From the NCBI RefSeq assembly GCF_006636205.1, contig NZ_VIGB01000003.1, positions 744,001 through 808,000 on the forward strand: a stretch of 64,000 nucleotides of DNA. Direction: 5' to 3'. A model generated the notes under the pieces. The model worked only from the letters and a program-made list of their open reading frames with translations. It was not told the origin of the DNA and searched no databases. Source of the DNA: Kitasatospora acidiphila. GTDB lineage: Bacteria > Actinomycetota > Actinomycetes > Streptomycetales > Streptomycetaceae. Both the position numbers and the translations under genes were made by a program. Shown here piece by piece: positions 43,888-53,384 of this stretch (within the stretch, counting starts at the first letter, position 1; the number at the start of each line of letters is the position of its first letter).

Positions 43888-45238
43888 CGGGGGCCTCCTT
43901 TCCGAGGATCGGCGCCGCGGGCGCCTCTGGGCCGGCCTTGACGGTACGGACGATGTAGCGGACCCAGATGGCCAGCAGGGTCGCGTAGAGGAGCACGAAG
44001 GCGGTCAGGGTGGTGGCGGCCTCGGCGGTGGTCAGGTGCGACAGCGCGTCGGCGGTGCGCAGCTTGCCGTAGACCACCCAGGGCTGCCTACCGGTCTCGG
44101 CGGTGATCCAGCCGCCGGTGATGGCGATGACGCCGGCGGGTGTCATCCAGACCATCCAGCGCAGGAAGCGGCGGGAGTCGAACAGCCGCCTGCGCAGGCG
44201 CAGCACCAGACCCGCGAGGGCGGTGGCGAACATGGCCAGGGCGATGAAGTACATGGCCCGGAAGCCGTAGAAGACGCTCCACATGTTGGGCCGCTCGTCG
44301 GGCGGGCTCTGCAGCAGACCGGGCACGTGGGCCTCGCCGGTGAGGTCGTGGCCGATCACCGCGCCCAGGTGCGGGACGGTGATGCGCAGGTCGTTCTTGC
44401 CCTGGCCGGTGTCGGGGATGACGACCAGGTTGTATCCGTTGTTGTCGGTCTGCCAGTTCCCCTCGAGCGCTTGCAGTTTGGCGGGCTGGTGCTGGGCCAT
44501 GAAGCCGGCGGTGGCGTCACCGTAGTAGAACTGGATCGGCATCAGGATGGCGAGCACCCCGAGGGCGATGGACAGGCAGCGGCGGGCGAACGGGAACGCG
44601 GCCCGGCGCTGCTTGACCAGGTACCAGGCGGAGATGCCGCCGACGAACCAGCTCGCGCTGATCAGTACGGCCAGCAGCATGTGCGGGAACCGGTAGGTGA
44701 AGGCCGGGTTGAGCAGGATCGTCATCCAGTCGCCGGGGTGGAACTGGCCGGCCGTCTCGGTGTAGCCGGCCGGGTCCTGCATCCAGCTGTTGGCGGACAG
44801 GATCCAGGTGGTGGACAGCAGGGTGCCGGAGGCGACCATCCAGGAGGCGAGCGCCATGGTGCGCGGTTTGACCCGGCCCTCGCCGTAGAGCATGACGCCG
44901 ATGAAGCCGGCCTCCAGGAAGAAGGCCGTGATGACCTCCATGCCGATGGTGACCCCGATGACGGGTCCGACGGCGTGGGCGAAGACACCCCAGTTGAGGC
45001 CGAACTCGAAGGTCATCACGGTGCCCGCGACGACACCGAGGCCGAAGCCGACCGCGAAGATCTTCTTCCAGAAGCGGAAGATCTGCTGGTAGAGCGGGTT
45101 GCCCGTGCGTACGTAGGCGGTCTGCACGACGGCGAGCAGCACGGAGAGGCCGACCGTGAGGGCCGGGAAGGACATGTGGAAGATCGCCGTGATGGCGAAC
45201 TGCCACCGGGACAGTTCTATGGCGGCCGGTGAGGCCAT
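43880..45238 (-). CDS. cydA: Cytochrome bd ubiquinol/menaquinol oxidase subunit I
   Basis: A 452-aa heme-carrying subunit. His22 in SRWQFAITAIFHMSFPALTV corresponds to the b595 ligand, and TYRFPHMLLAVLI supplies a b558 histidine. The GGWITAETGRQPWVVYG motif is the conserved quinol-site segment. It oxidises quinol and reduces oxygen to water without proton pumping. It is the first gene of cydABDC. The ATG is preceded by a control region with three 31-bp repeats. Confidence 0.95.
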   Translation of the reverse strand: MASPAAIELSRWQFAITAIFHMSFPALTVGLSVLLAVVQTAYVRTGNPLYQQIFRFWKKIFAVGFGLGVVAGTVMTFEFGLNWGVFAHAVGPVIGVTIGMEVITAFFLEAGFIGVMLYGEGRVKPRTMALASWMVASGTLLSTTWILSANSWMQDPAGYTETAGQFHPGDWMTILLNPAFTYRFPHMLLAVLISASWFVGGISAWYLVKQRRAAFPFARRCLSIALGVLAILMPIQFYYGDATAGFMAQHQPAKLQALEGNWQTDNNGYNLVVIPDTGQGKNDLRITVPHLGAVIGHDLTGEAHVPGLLQSPPDERPNMWSVFYGFRAMYFIALAMFATALAGLVLRLRRRLFDSRRFLRWMVWMTPAGVIAITGGWITAETGRQPWVVYGKLRTADALSHLTTAEAATTLTAFVLLYATLLAIWVRYIVRTVKAGPEAPAAPILGKEAPVA

Positions 45239-45292
45239 GAGGTCTCCGGAGGGTGGGCGGAACGGGGTTGGCGCGGCGGGAGCCGGAGGCAG

Positions 45293-45385
45293 CGGAGCTG
45301 AGGCGGCAGCAGCTCACTCCCGGCGGAGCTGAGGCGGCAGCACCTCACTGCCGGTGGACCTGATGAGGCGACACCTCACTCCCGG
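45293..45385. repeat. Three 31-bp tandem repeats upstream of cydA
   Basis: Contiguous 31-bp units at 45293-45323, 45324-45354 and 45355-45385 all end CTCACTNCCGG and contain a TGAGG...CCTCA-like inverted repeat. Units 1 and 2 are nearly identical and unit 3 is diverged. They begin 55 bp before the cydA start, and the third reaches 10 bp into the 3' end of the DUF1275 gene. Confidence 0.75.
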
Positions 45386-46089
45386 TAGAGCAGCGCGGTG
45401 GCGCCGGCCAGCACCGCGGCGGCCACCAGCGCCCAGGCGGTCTGCCCGTGCAGCACCAGGACCGCGCCGGGGGCCGCGCCGGCCAGCATGGTGGCGACCG
45501 CGAGGACCCTGCGCCGCTGGCGCGGCGCGGTGCCGCCGGCCAGGCGGGAGTCGGCCGCCAGGCCGGTCAGGGTGAGGGTGAGCACGGTGGTGGTGAGGTC
45601 CGGCACGCCGAGGCCGCGCACGGTGCCGTTGCGGATGCCCATCGCCACGGCCACCAGGGCGATCACGGCGTACCGCGCGGATCCGTTCGCGCTCCAGGCG
45701 AAGACGACGGCGGCGGACACCGCGAGCAGTGCGATCTCCAGGGCCAGGGCCGTGCGCACCCGGCGGTCGCGCCGCGTGTCGGCGTTCCGCGCCACCAGGC
45801 GGCCGGCCAGGACCGCGCCGAGCAGGAAGGCGGCGAGTGAGGTCAGCGAGCCCGTGACGGAGAACCCGGGTGCTCCGGCCAGGGCGAAGGCGATGACGAC
45901 GACGTTGCCGGTCATGTTCGCCGTGAAGACATGGCCGAGGCCGAGGTAGCTCACGGCGTCGATCAGGCCGCTGACCGCGGTGAGGGCGAACAGGGCCAGC
46001 GCCAGCGGATGGCGGTCGTGGACCTGTGGCCCGGGAACCGGCGACTGCGGTCGGGCGGCGGTTCCGGGATCGTCTGCGGGCGTGGTCAC
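45376..46089 (-). CDS. YoaK-family (DUF1275) membrane protein
   Basis: A 237-aa protein with about six transmembrane helices and the DUF1275 signatures GLIDAVSYLGLGHVFTANMT and GNVVVIAFALAG, plus MGIRNGTVRGLGVPDLTTTV in the middle. Function of the family is not established; transport is often suggested. The GTG start is in the normal position for the family. It lies 28 bp after the amidohydrolase gene and likely shares its transcript. Confidence 0.87.
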   Translation of the reverse strand: MTTPADDPGTAARPQSPVPGPQVHDRHPLALALFALTAVSGLIDAVSYLGLGHVFTANMTGNVVVIAFALAGAPGFSVTGSLTSLAAFLLGAVLAGRLVARNADTRRDRRVRTALALEIALLAVSAAVVFAWSANGSARYAVIALVAVAMGIRNGTVRGLGVPDLTTTVLTLTLTGLAADSRLAGGTAPRQRRRVLAVATMLAGAAPGAVLVLHGQTAWALVAAAVLAGATALLYRE

Positions 46090-46117
46090 GGTGTGTCCTC
46101 TACGAGTTGACGTTCCA

Positions 46118-48004
46118 TCAGAAGAAGCACGGGTCCAGCGGCGCTGCACTCTGACCGGGGACGGCGAGGCCGCGGGCTTCGCGCCAGGCGAGCTGCTCGC
46201 CGGAGGCCGCGGCGGCCTCCACCACCCGATCGGCCTGCCGGACGCCGGCCAGGCTGGGCGCGGGGGTGGCGTGGTAGCCGCCGAACCGCGTGACCGGGCT
46301 CCAGGACGGCGCCACCGCGGGCAGCTCGGGGGCCAGCCCCTGGTGCTCCTGGGCGCCGTGGACGATCCGGCCGCCGACCACGGTGAGGACCGACTCGATG
46401 TGCGGGATGTCCGGCTCCGGCACGGTGAAGTAGTCGGCGCTGAGCACCGCGAGGTCCGCGTAACTCCCCACGGTCAGACGTCCCTTGACGTCATCCTCGC
46501 CGGTGAGGCGGGCGCCGCCCAGGGTGTAGAGCTCCAGGGCCTGCTCGCGGCTGAGCCGGTTGTGCTCGGCTGCCAGGCGCCGCCCACTGATCGCGCGGCC
46601 GGAGACCAGCCAGTGCAGCGCGACCCAGGGGTTGTAGGAGGAGACCCGGGTGGCGTCGGTGCCCCCCGCGACGGTGAGGCCGCGGTCCAGCATGGCGCGC
46701 AGCGGCGGCGCCTCGGCGGCGGCCGGGGCGCCGTAGCGCGAGACGAATGCCTCGCCCTGGAAGGACATCCGGTTCTGCACCGAGACGGCGCCGCCCAGGG
46801 CCGCGATCCGGTCGAGGCTGTCCGGGCTCACCGTCTCCGCGTGGTCGAAGAGCCAGCGGTTGCCGTGCGGGAAGAGGCCGTCGGCGGCGAGCTTCTCGAA
46901 GACGGCGAGGTCGCGGCGGATGGTCTCGTCGTAGCTGGCGTGCAGCCGAAAGCCCCAGCCGTGCTCCATGAGCAGGCGGACGGCCTTCTCGAACTCGCTC
47001 TCGTAGGCGCCCAATTGCGGTCGCGGTTCGGTGAAGTTCTCGAAGTCGGCCGCCGCCCAGGTGAGGTTCTCCCCGGCGCCGTTGAGGCGCAGCCAGGCGT
47101 CGCCGTCGCCGGGGCGCACGGTTGCGACCCAGCGGGCGAGGTCGTCCAGTTCCTGTCCGGCGGTCTGCGGGAAGAGGTGGTAGGCGATCCGCAGCGTCAA
47201 CTGCCCTTGCCGGGCCAGCTCCATGACGGTGGCGTAGTTCTCCGGGAAGCTCTGGAACCCGCCGGCGGCGTCGATCGCGGAGGTGAGGCCGAAGCGGTTC
47301 AGCTCGCGCAGGAAGTGCCGGGTGGAGCCGGCCTGGTGGGCCTCGTCCAGCATCGGCGCCTTGGCCAGGGTGGAGTAGAGCAGCAGCGCGCCGGGCGCGG
47401 CGATCAGCAGGCCCGTCGGTTCGCCGTCGTGGCCGCGGACGATCTGCCCACCGCGCGGGTTCGGGGTGTCACGGGTGAATCCGGCGGCCCGCAGCGCGGC
47501 CCGGTTCAGCAGCGCCGACTGGTAGAGGTGCAGCACGAAGACGGGGGTGTCGGGCGCCGCGGCGTTGAGTTCGTCCAGGGTGGGCAGCCGCCGTTCGGCG
47601 AACTGGTCGGCGGACCAGCCGCCGACCACCCGCACCCACTGGCCGGGCGGGGTGGCTTCCGCCTGGACCCGGAGCATGGCGAGCGCCTGACGCAGCGTCG
47701 GCACACCGTCCCAGCGCAGCTCCAGCACGTAGTTGAGGCCGCCGCGGATGACGTGCAGGTGCGCGTCGTTGAGTCCGGGGACGGCCCGGCGGCCGAGCGC
47801 GTCGACCACCCGGGTGTCCGGGCCGACCAGCGGGACGACGTCCGCGTCGGCACCGACCGCCGTGATCAGTCCGTCCCGGACGGCCACGGCACTCGCATGC
47901 GGACGGCGCGGGTCATTGGTGTGCACCTTGGCGTTGCGGACGACCAGGTCGGCGGGCTGGTCCGGGGCACCGGGACGGATCCCGGCAACGGGCATGCTGG
48001 ACAA
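46118..48004 (-). CDS. YtcJ-like amidohydrolase
   Basis: A 628-aa metal-dependent hydrolase of the amidohydrolase superfamily 3 (YtcJ/NfdA type). PGLNDAHLHVIRGG is the first metal motif. The middle includes GWGFRLHASYDETIRRDLAV and WLFDHAETVSPDSLDRIAAL, and the final Asp is in AGGTDATRVSSYNPWVALHW. It should hydrolyse an amide or N-formyl compound. The TTG at 48004 follows AAGGGGA; an ATG three codons later is less well spaced. It is cotranscribed with the flavin-dependent genes upstream, suggesting a degradative route. Confidence 0.88.
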   Translation of the reverse strand: MSSMPVAGIRPGAPDQPADLVVRNAKVHTNDPRRPHASAVAVRDGLITAVGADADVVPLVGPDTRVVDALGRRAVPGLNDAHLHVIRGGLNYVLELRWDGVPTLRQALAMLRVQAEATPPGQWVRVVGGWSADQFAERRLPTLDELNAAAPDTPVFVLHLYQSALLNRAALRAAGFTRDTPNPRGGQIVRGHDGEPTGLLIAAPGALLLYSTLAKAPMLDEAHQAGSTRHFLRELNRFGLTSAIDAAGGFQSFPENYATVMELARQGQLTLRIAYHLFPQTAGQELDDLARWVATVRPGDGDAWLRLNGAGENLTWAAADFENFTEPRPQLGAYESEFEKAVRLLMEHGWGFRLHASYDETIRRDLAVFEKLAADGLFPHGNRWLFDHAETVSPDSLDRIAALGGAVSVQNRMSFQGEAFVSRYGAPAAAEAPPLRAMLDRGLTVAGGTDATRVSSYNPWVALHWLVSGRAISGRRLAAEHNRLSREQALELYTLGGARLTGEDDVKGRLTVGSYADLAVLSADYFTVPEPDIPHIESVLTVVGGRIVHGAQEHQGLAPELPAVAPSWSPVTRFGGYHATPAPSLAGVRQADRVVEAAAASGEQLAWREARGLAVPGQSAAPLDPCFF

Positions 48005-48068
48005 CGGAGTTCCCCTTCGGGCGATGGCAGCTGACGGGTTGGCGTGGGTGGTCGACGTGGATGCCGGG

Positions 48069-48704
48069 TCAGTGAGGGCTGAGCGCGGCGGGCGGCGGGG
48101 TGAACGGCAGCGCCGGGCTGGCGGCGGGCCGTGGAGCCGCGGCGGCCGCGAGGGCCAGCGCCGCGAGTTCTCCGCCGGCCCGCTCGATCCGCACCGGCAG
48201 GGTGTCGGTGAGGGCGTCGCCGGTCCCGCCCCAGTCCTCGGCGGCCGCGAAGACCGCGGTCGGGGCGATGAGAGCGCGCTGGTAGGCGAAGAGCGGGCGC
48301 ATCGCGTGCTCGAGGGCCAGGGAGTGGCGCGCGGTGCCGCCCGTGGCGGCGATCAGCACCGGCGTGCCCGTCAGTGCTCCGGGGTCGAGCAGGTCGAAGA
48401 ACGACTTGAACAGGCCGCTGTAGGAGGCCGAGAAGATCGGCGACACGGCGATGAGCGCGTCGGCCGTGCTCACCTCCTCCAGCGCACTGGCCAGTGCGGG
48501 CGCGGGAAAGCCGGTGACCAGGTGGTTCGCGATGGGGGTGGCCAGCGGGCGCAACTCGTGTAGCTGCAACCGGACTTCGCGGCCGGCCCGGGTGAGGTGC
48601 GCGGTGCTGGCGTCGGCGAGCCGGTCGGCGAGCAGGCGGGTGGAGGAGGGCTGGCTGAGCCCGGCCGAGACCACGGCCAGGGTGATCGGAGAGGTCGTTT
48701 CCAT
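48069..48704 (-). CDS. NAD(P)H-dependent FMN reductase (CE1759-type)
   Basis: A 211-aa flavodoxin-fold reductase. ITLAVVSAGLSQPSSTRLLA is the FMN phosphate loop; ALIAVSPIFSASYSGLFKSF and VLIAATGGTARHSLALEHAM are conserved in the CE1759/MsuE-like group. It supplies reduced FMN to a partner monooxygenase, which is almost certainly the LLM gene 18 bp upstream. The C-terminal tail is Pro/Ala-rich. Confidence 0.9.
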   Translation of the reverse strand: METTSPITLAVVSAGLSQPSSTRLLADRLADASTAHLTRAGREVRLQLHELRPLATPIANHLVTGFPAPALASALEEVSTADALIAVSPIFSASYSGLFKSFFDLLDPGALTGTPVLIAATGGTARHSLALEHAMRPLFAYQRALIAPTAVFAAAEDWGGTGDALTDTLPVRIERAGGELAALALAAAAAPRPAASPALPFTPPPAALSPH

Positions 48705-48722
48705 GGTGGAGCTCCGTCGGGG

Positions 48723-49805
48723 TCAGGAGGCGGCGGGGGTGCGGTCCCGGAGCGCGGCGTGGGTGGGTGCGTCGGGCACGGTCGCGGGCCGGCCGGCGGC
48801 GAACTCCTTGCGGAGCACGGGCACCACCTCCTCGCCGAGGATGTCGAGCTGCTCCAGCACGGTCTTCAGCGGCAGGCCGGCGTGGTCCATCAGGAACAGT
48901 TGGCGCTGGTAGTCCCCGACCAACTCGCGGAAGCCCAGCGTGCGTTCGATGACCTGCTGGGGACTGCCCACGGTCAGCGGCGTCTGCTCCGTGAACTCCT
49001 CCAGTGAGGGTCCGTGGCCGTAGACCGGCGCGTTGTCGAAGTACGGACGGAACTCGCGGACCGCGTCCTGGGAGTTGCGGCGCATGAAGACCTGCCCGCC
49101 CAGCCCGACGATCGCCTGCTCCGGCGTCCCGTGGCCGTGGTGGGCGAAGCGGGTGCGGTACAGCTCGACCATCCGCCGGGTGTGCTCCTGCGGCCAGAAG
49201 ATGTTGTTGTGGAAGAAGCCGTCGCCGTAGTAGGCGGCTTGTTCGGCGATCTCCGGGGACCGGATCGAGCCGTGCCAGACGAAGGGCGGCACGCCGTCCA
49301 GCGGGCGCGGGACGGCGGTGAAGGACTGCAGCGGGGTGCGGAAGCGGCCCTCCCAGTCCACCACGTCCTCGCGCCACAACCGGTGCAGCAGCCCGTAGTT
49401 CTCCACCGCGAGTGGGATGCCCTGGCGGATGTCCTGGCCGAACCACGGGTAGACCGGGCCGGTGTTGCCGCGCCCGAGCATCAGGTCGACCCGACCGTCG
49501 GCGACGTGCTGCAGCATCGCGAAGTCCTCGGCGATCTTCACCGGGTCGCTGGTGGTGATCAGGGTGGTCGCGGTCGAGAGGACGATCCGCTCGGTCCGCG
49601 CGGCGATCCAGCCGAGCATGGTGGTGGGCGAGGACGGCACGAACGGTGGGTTGTGGTGCTCGCCGGTGGCGAAGACGTCGAGTCCCACCTCCTCGGCCTT
49701 GAGCGCGATGGCCAGGATGGCCTTGATCCGCTCGTGCTCGGACGGCTCCCGTCCCGTGGTGGGGTCGACCGTCACGTCGCCGACGCTGAATATCCCGAAC
49801 TGCAA
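48723..49805 (-). CDS. LLM-class flavin-dependent oxidoreductase
   Basis: A 360-aa luciferase-like monooxygenase. The TIM barrel opens with QFGIFSVGDVTVDP, then FATGEHHNPPFVPSSPTTML, LSTATTLITTSDPVKIAEDF and LMLGRGNTGPVYPWFG, all typical of the bacterial luciferase family. It oxygenates a small substrate with FMNH2 from the reductase downstream. The TTG at 49805 is preceded by GGAGAGG. It leads the leftward unit LLM, FMN reductase, amidohydrolase and DUF1275, and is divergent from an isochorismatase gene. Confidence 0.9.
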   Translation of the reverse strand: MQFGIFSVGDVTVDPTTGREPSEHERIKAILAIALKAEEVGLDVFATGEHHNPPFVPSSPTTMLGWIAARTERIVLSTATTLITTSDPVKIAEDFAMLQHVADGRVDLMLGRGNTGPVYPWFGQDIRQGIPLAVENYGLLHRLWREDVVDWEGRFRTPLQSFTAVPRPLDGVPPFVWHGSIRSPEIAEQAAYYGDGFFHNNIFWPQEHTRRMVELYRTRFAHHGHGTPEQAIVGLGGQVFMRRNSQDAVREFRPYFDNAPVYGHGPSLEEFTEQTPLTVGSPQQVIERTLGFRELVGDYQRQLFLMDHAGLPLKTVLEQLDILGEEVVPVLRKEFAAGRPATVPDAPTHAALRDRTPAAS

Positions 49806-49888
49806 GGGGTGCCGCCTCTCCGTCTTCAGAACAGCCCGATGGGGCCGCCGCGGCGAGCCTAGGCAGCCGCCTGCACCCGGAGTGCTTT

Positions 49889-49967
49889 CGCAGCGCATCG
49901 TCGGTTGCCCCACAGCGCACAGTGCAAGCGGCTGACCTGGGGTTCCTCGTCGGTGCAGTGTCGGAAC
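49889..49967. promoter_or_regulatory. Shared motif pair in the LLM/isochorismatase divergent promoter
   Basis: CGCAGCGCATCG (49889-49900) and CGGTGCAGTGTCGGAAC (49951-49967) lie between the two divergent genes. Both recur at 54840-54851 and 54870-54886 upstream of another hydrolase, so they are probably sites for one regulator. The rest of the 282-bp gap holds promoters only. Confidence 0.5.
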
Positions 49968-50087
49968 AGTCCAGGGCACGGAGCGAGCAGCCACGTCGGG
50001 TGGCGCGCACTAGCGTCGTCGAACGTGGCGCCCCGACGGCCTTCCGGGGCACCTGACTCAGCTCAACTACCCAATGGGAGAGGAACC

Positions 50088-50750
50088 ATGGTGGACTTCG
50101 CCAACGTCCAGGCCGCCCCCAGCCCCGACCTGCTCACGCCCGACAACTCGATGATGCTGTTCGTCGACCACCAGCCGCAGATGTTCTTCGGCACCGGCAG
50201 CGGAGACCGCACCTCCATCATCAACTCGACCGTCGGCCTGGCGAAGGCCGCGAAGATCTTCGACGTGCCGGTGGTGTTGTCCACCGTGGCGGCGGAGTCC
50301 TTCTCCGGGCCGATCCTCCCGCAGCTGCGGGACGTCTTCCCCGACCACGGGATCGTCGACCGGACCAGCATGAACGCCTGGGAGGACGAGGCGCTGGTCG
50401 AGGCGGTCAAGGCCACCGGCCGTAGCAAGATCATCCTCTCTGGCCTGTGGACCGAGGTCTGCCTGGTCCTGCCGGCGCTGTCGGCGCTCCAGCAGGGCTA
50501 CGAGGTGTACGTGGTCGCCGACGCCTCCGGTGGCGTCAGCCCGCGGGCCCATGAGCACGCCCTGCAGCGCATGACCGCCGCCGGCGCCGTGCCGGTCACC
50601 TGGCTCCAGGTGCTGCTGGAGCTCCAGCGCGACTGGGCCCGCACCGAGACCTACGTCCAGGTGACCGACCTGGTCAAGGAGCACGGCGGCGCCTACGGCA
50701 TGGGCGTCGTCTACGCCCAGTCCATGATCGACCCGCACGCCGCCGGCTGA
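50088..50750 (+). CDS. Isochorismatase-family hydrolase (YcaC-like)
   Basis: A 220-aa cysteine hydrolase. The catalytic Asp is in SMMLFVDHQPQMFF, the Lys is in ATGRSKIILSG and the nucleophilic Cys is in GLWTEVCLVLPALSALQQGY. YcaC-like members hydrolyse small amides or unknown substrates rather than isochorismate. The ATG at 50088 follows GGGAGAGGAA. It is divergent from the LLM unit and followed after 32 bp by a DoxX gene. Confidence 0.9.
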   Translation: MVDFANVQAAPSPDLLTPDNSMMLFVDHQPQMFFGTGSGDRTSIINSTVGLAKAAKIFDVPVVLSTVAAESFSGPILPQLRDVFPDHGIVDRTSMNAWEDEALVEAVKATGRSKIILSGLWTEVCLVLPALSALQQGYEVYVVADASGGVSPRAHEHALQRMTAAGAVPVTWLQVLLELQRDWARTETYVQVTDLVKEHGGAYGMGVVYAQSMIDPHAAG

Positions 50751-50782
50751 CGGGCCGTCACCGAACAGATCCGGAGCCCATC

Positions 50783-51265
50783 ATGAACACGGGTCTACTC
50801 CTGCTGCGGGTGGTCGCCGGCCTGCTGATCGCCGGCCATGGCGTCCAGAAGGTCAGCTTCCGCCTCGGCGGCAGCGGACTGGCCGGCGGCACCGCGGAGT
50901 TCCGCGGCGACGGCTTCCGCGGCGGGCAGCTCACCGCACTCGCCGCGGGCGGCACCCAGATCGGCGCCGGCCTGATGCTGGCGCTCGGCCTGCTCACTCC
51001 GCTGGCCGGCGCGGGTGTGATGGGCGTGATGACCGTCGCCCTCACCGTCAAGTGGCCGCACGGGCTGTGGGTGCAGCACGACGGGTACGAGTACCCCCTC
51101 GTGCTGATCGTCACCGGTGCGGCGCTGGCCGCCACCGGCCCCGGCCAGTGGTCGCTCGACGGCGCCCTGGGCCTGGCGCACTGGCCGCTGTGGTGGCTGC
51201 CGGTGGCAGTGGTCGCCGGCGTCGGCGGCGGCCTGGCCACGCGGCTCGCCCTGCACCGAGCCTGA
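50783..51265 (+). CDS. DoxX-family membrane protein
   Basis: A 160-aa four-helix protein with the DoxX pattern LLLRVVAGLLIAGHGVQKV, GAGLMLALGLLTPLAGAGVM and VKWPHGLWVQHDGYEYPLVL. Such proteins are commonly encoded with thiol- or oxidant-handling enzymes. It is cotranscribed with the isochorismatase gene and ends at a strong hairpin. Confidence 0.87.
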   Translation: MNTGLLLLRVVAGLLIAGHGVQKVSFRLGGSGLAGGTAEFRGDGFRGGQLTALAAGGTQIGAGLMLALGLLTPLAGAGVMGVMTVALTVKWPHGLWVQHDGYEYPLVLIVTGAALAATGPGQWSLDGALGLAHWPLWWLPVAVVAGVGGGLATRLALHRA

Positions 51266-51285
51266 CCGCGGGCACCCCCCTGATC

Positions 51286-51325
51286 GCGCGGGCCCCGAGG
51301 CACCTCCCTGCCTCGGGGCCCGCGC
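51286..51325. terminator. Terminator after the isochorismatase-DoxX unit
   Basis: A perfect 17-bp stem: GCGCGGGCCCCGAGGCA (51286-51302) pairs with TGCCTCGGGGCCCGCGC (51309-51325), loop CCTCCC. Confidence 0.8.
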
Positions 51326-51440
51326 CATGACAGCCTCCTGGCGATCTTCCGGCACTCCGGAAGGAGCATCGGGAGGCAGGCGGCCACGCTGCTCGTGGCC
51401 GATCCCACGACGCGATACCCCAAGAGCAGGAAGCGAGACG

Positions 51441-52202
51441 GTGGTGGCAGTGAGGGAAGATGCGCCCACGCGCGAACCGAGCCCGGCGGAGGCCGAACGC
51501 CAGACACCCACGAGCTCGGATCCGGCCCCCGGGCCCGAACCCGAGCCGGACGTGCACTCCATGACACGGATCACCCTGCGGCCCATCGCCTCGCCCTTGC
51601 CACTGGGCTTCTACACCGTGGCCATCGCCTCCGCCGTCACCAGCAGCCTGCAGCTCGGCCTGATCGACAGCGCGGACCGGCAGGCCGTGGCGCTCACGGT
51701 CTTCCCCGCCTTCGTGCTCCAACTGCTGGTCAGCGTCCTCGCTTTCGGCGCCCGGGACGTGATCGCGGCAACACTGATGGCCGGCTTCGCAGGCGCCTGG
51801 CTGGCCAACGGACTGGTCACGGCGACGGATGCCCGCGGCGGTGCGCAGGTGCTGGGCGTGTTGAACCTGGTGTTCACGGTCTTCTCGGCGCTGATGGCCT
51901 CGGTGGCGAGGCCGAAGAAGGCGCTGTGGCTGCTCCTGCTGATCGCCGTGCCCCGCTATCTCGCCGCCGGCCTCTTCGGCGTCTCGGGCGCGGCCTGGCT
52001 GGGCCACACCGCCGGAGCGCTCGGCATGGTCCTGGCGGTGGTTGCGATGTACGCGGGCTACGCGCTGATGCTGGAGGAGCTGCAGGGCAGGGAGATCCTG
52101 CCGATCGGGCGCAGCGGTCCCGCGCACCACGCCATGCACGCGGGGCTGGCCAGCCAGCTGCGCCGGCTGGAGCGGCAGGCGGGGGTGCGCCGGACCCTTT
52201 AG
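51441..52202 (+). CDS. Acetate-transporter-like (GPR1/FUN34/YaaH) membrane protein
   Basis: About 253 aa. After a proline/glutamate-rich cytosolic N-terminus (about 45 residues), a membrane domain of six helices starts at IASPLPLGFYTVAIASAVTS, which resembles the NPAPLGL motif opening SatP/YaaH transporters, with Ser replacing Asn. GAWLANGLVTATDARGGAQV and FGVSGAAWLGHTAGALGMVL fit the later helices. Uptake of acetate or a similar acid is inferred. I use the GTG at 51441, 7 bp after GGAAG; an ATG at 51561 would remove the N-terminal extension. Confidence 0.72.
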   Translation: MVAVREDAPTREPSPAEAERQTPTSSDPAPGPEPEPDVHSMTRITLRPIASPLPLGFYTVAIASAVTSSLQLGLIDSADRQAVALTVFPAFVLQLLVSVLAFGARDVIAATLMAGFAGAWLANGLVTATDARGGAQVLGVLNLVFTVFSALMASVARPKKALWLLLLIAVPRYLAAGLFGVSGAAWLGHTAGALGMVLAVVAMYAGYALMLEELQGREILPIGRSGPAHHAMHAGLASQLRRLERQAGVRRTL

Positions 52203-52249
52203 CCGGTGCCCCGCCCGACCACCGGAATTCCATGACGTGCTGTGCGACC

Positions 52250-52295
52250 ACTCGGCCGTGCGCGTACCCCGCCCCGGGTACGCGCACGGCCGAGT
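52250..52295. terminator. 20-bp perfect stem terminator
   Basis: ACTCGGCCGTGCGCGTACCC (52250-52269) pairs exactly with the arm at 52276-52295, with a 6-nt loop (CGCCCC). It lies 48 bp after the YaaH-like gene. Confidence 0.8.
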
Positions 52296-52385
52296 CGCGA
52301 TCGGCGGGCCCTCCCGTAGCGCTCTCGGACGACAGGCAGTGCTCCCAGAGGCAACCAGCCTCCGTCCACCGACCGTAACGTCTGA

Positions 52386-53261
<876 letters not shown>

Positions 53262-53312
53262 CCCTGCGCGGCTGCGGCGACCGACCTCGCCGCAGCCGCG
53301 TACCTCGCCGTC

Positions 53313-53374
53313 ACGGCACGAAGCCTCCGGCCCTCGCATTCCGCAGGATGCGAGGGCCGGAGGCTTCGTGCCGT
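53313..53374. terminator. 27-bp perfect hairpin, bidirectional terminator
   Basis: The arms 53313-53339 and 53348-53374 are perfect reverse complements (27 bp) around the loop TCCGCAGG. It lies between the convergent hydrolase and Dps genes, the longest perfect stem I find in the window. Confidence 0.88.
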
Positions 53375-53384
53375 CAGGCGGCGG

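Noticed and set aside
45293..45385. CRISPR array
   Set aside because: The 31-bp units are contiguous with no unique spacers and no cas genes are nearby.
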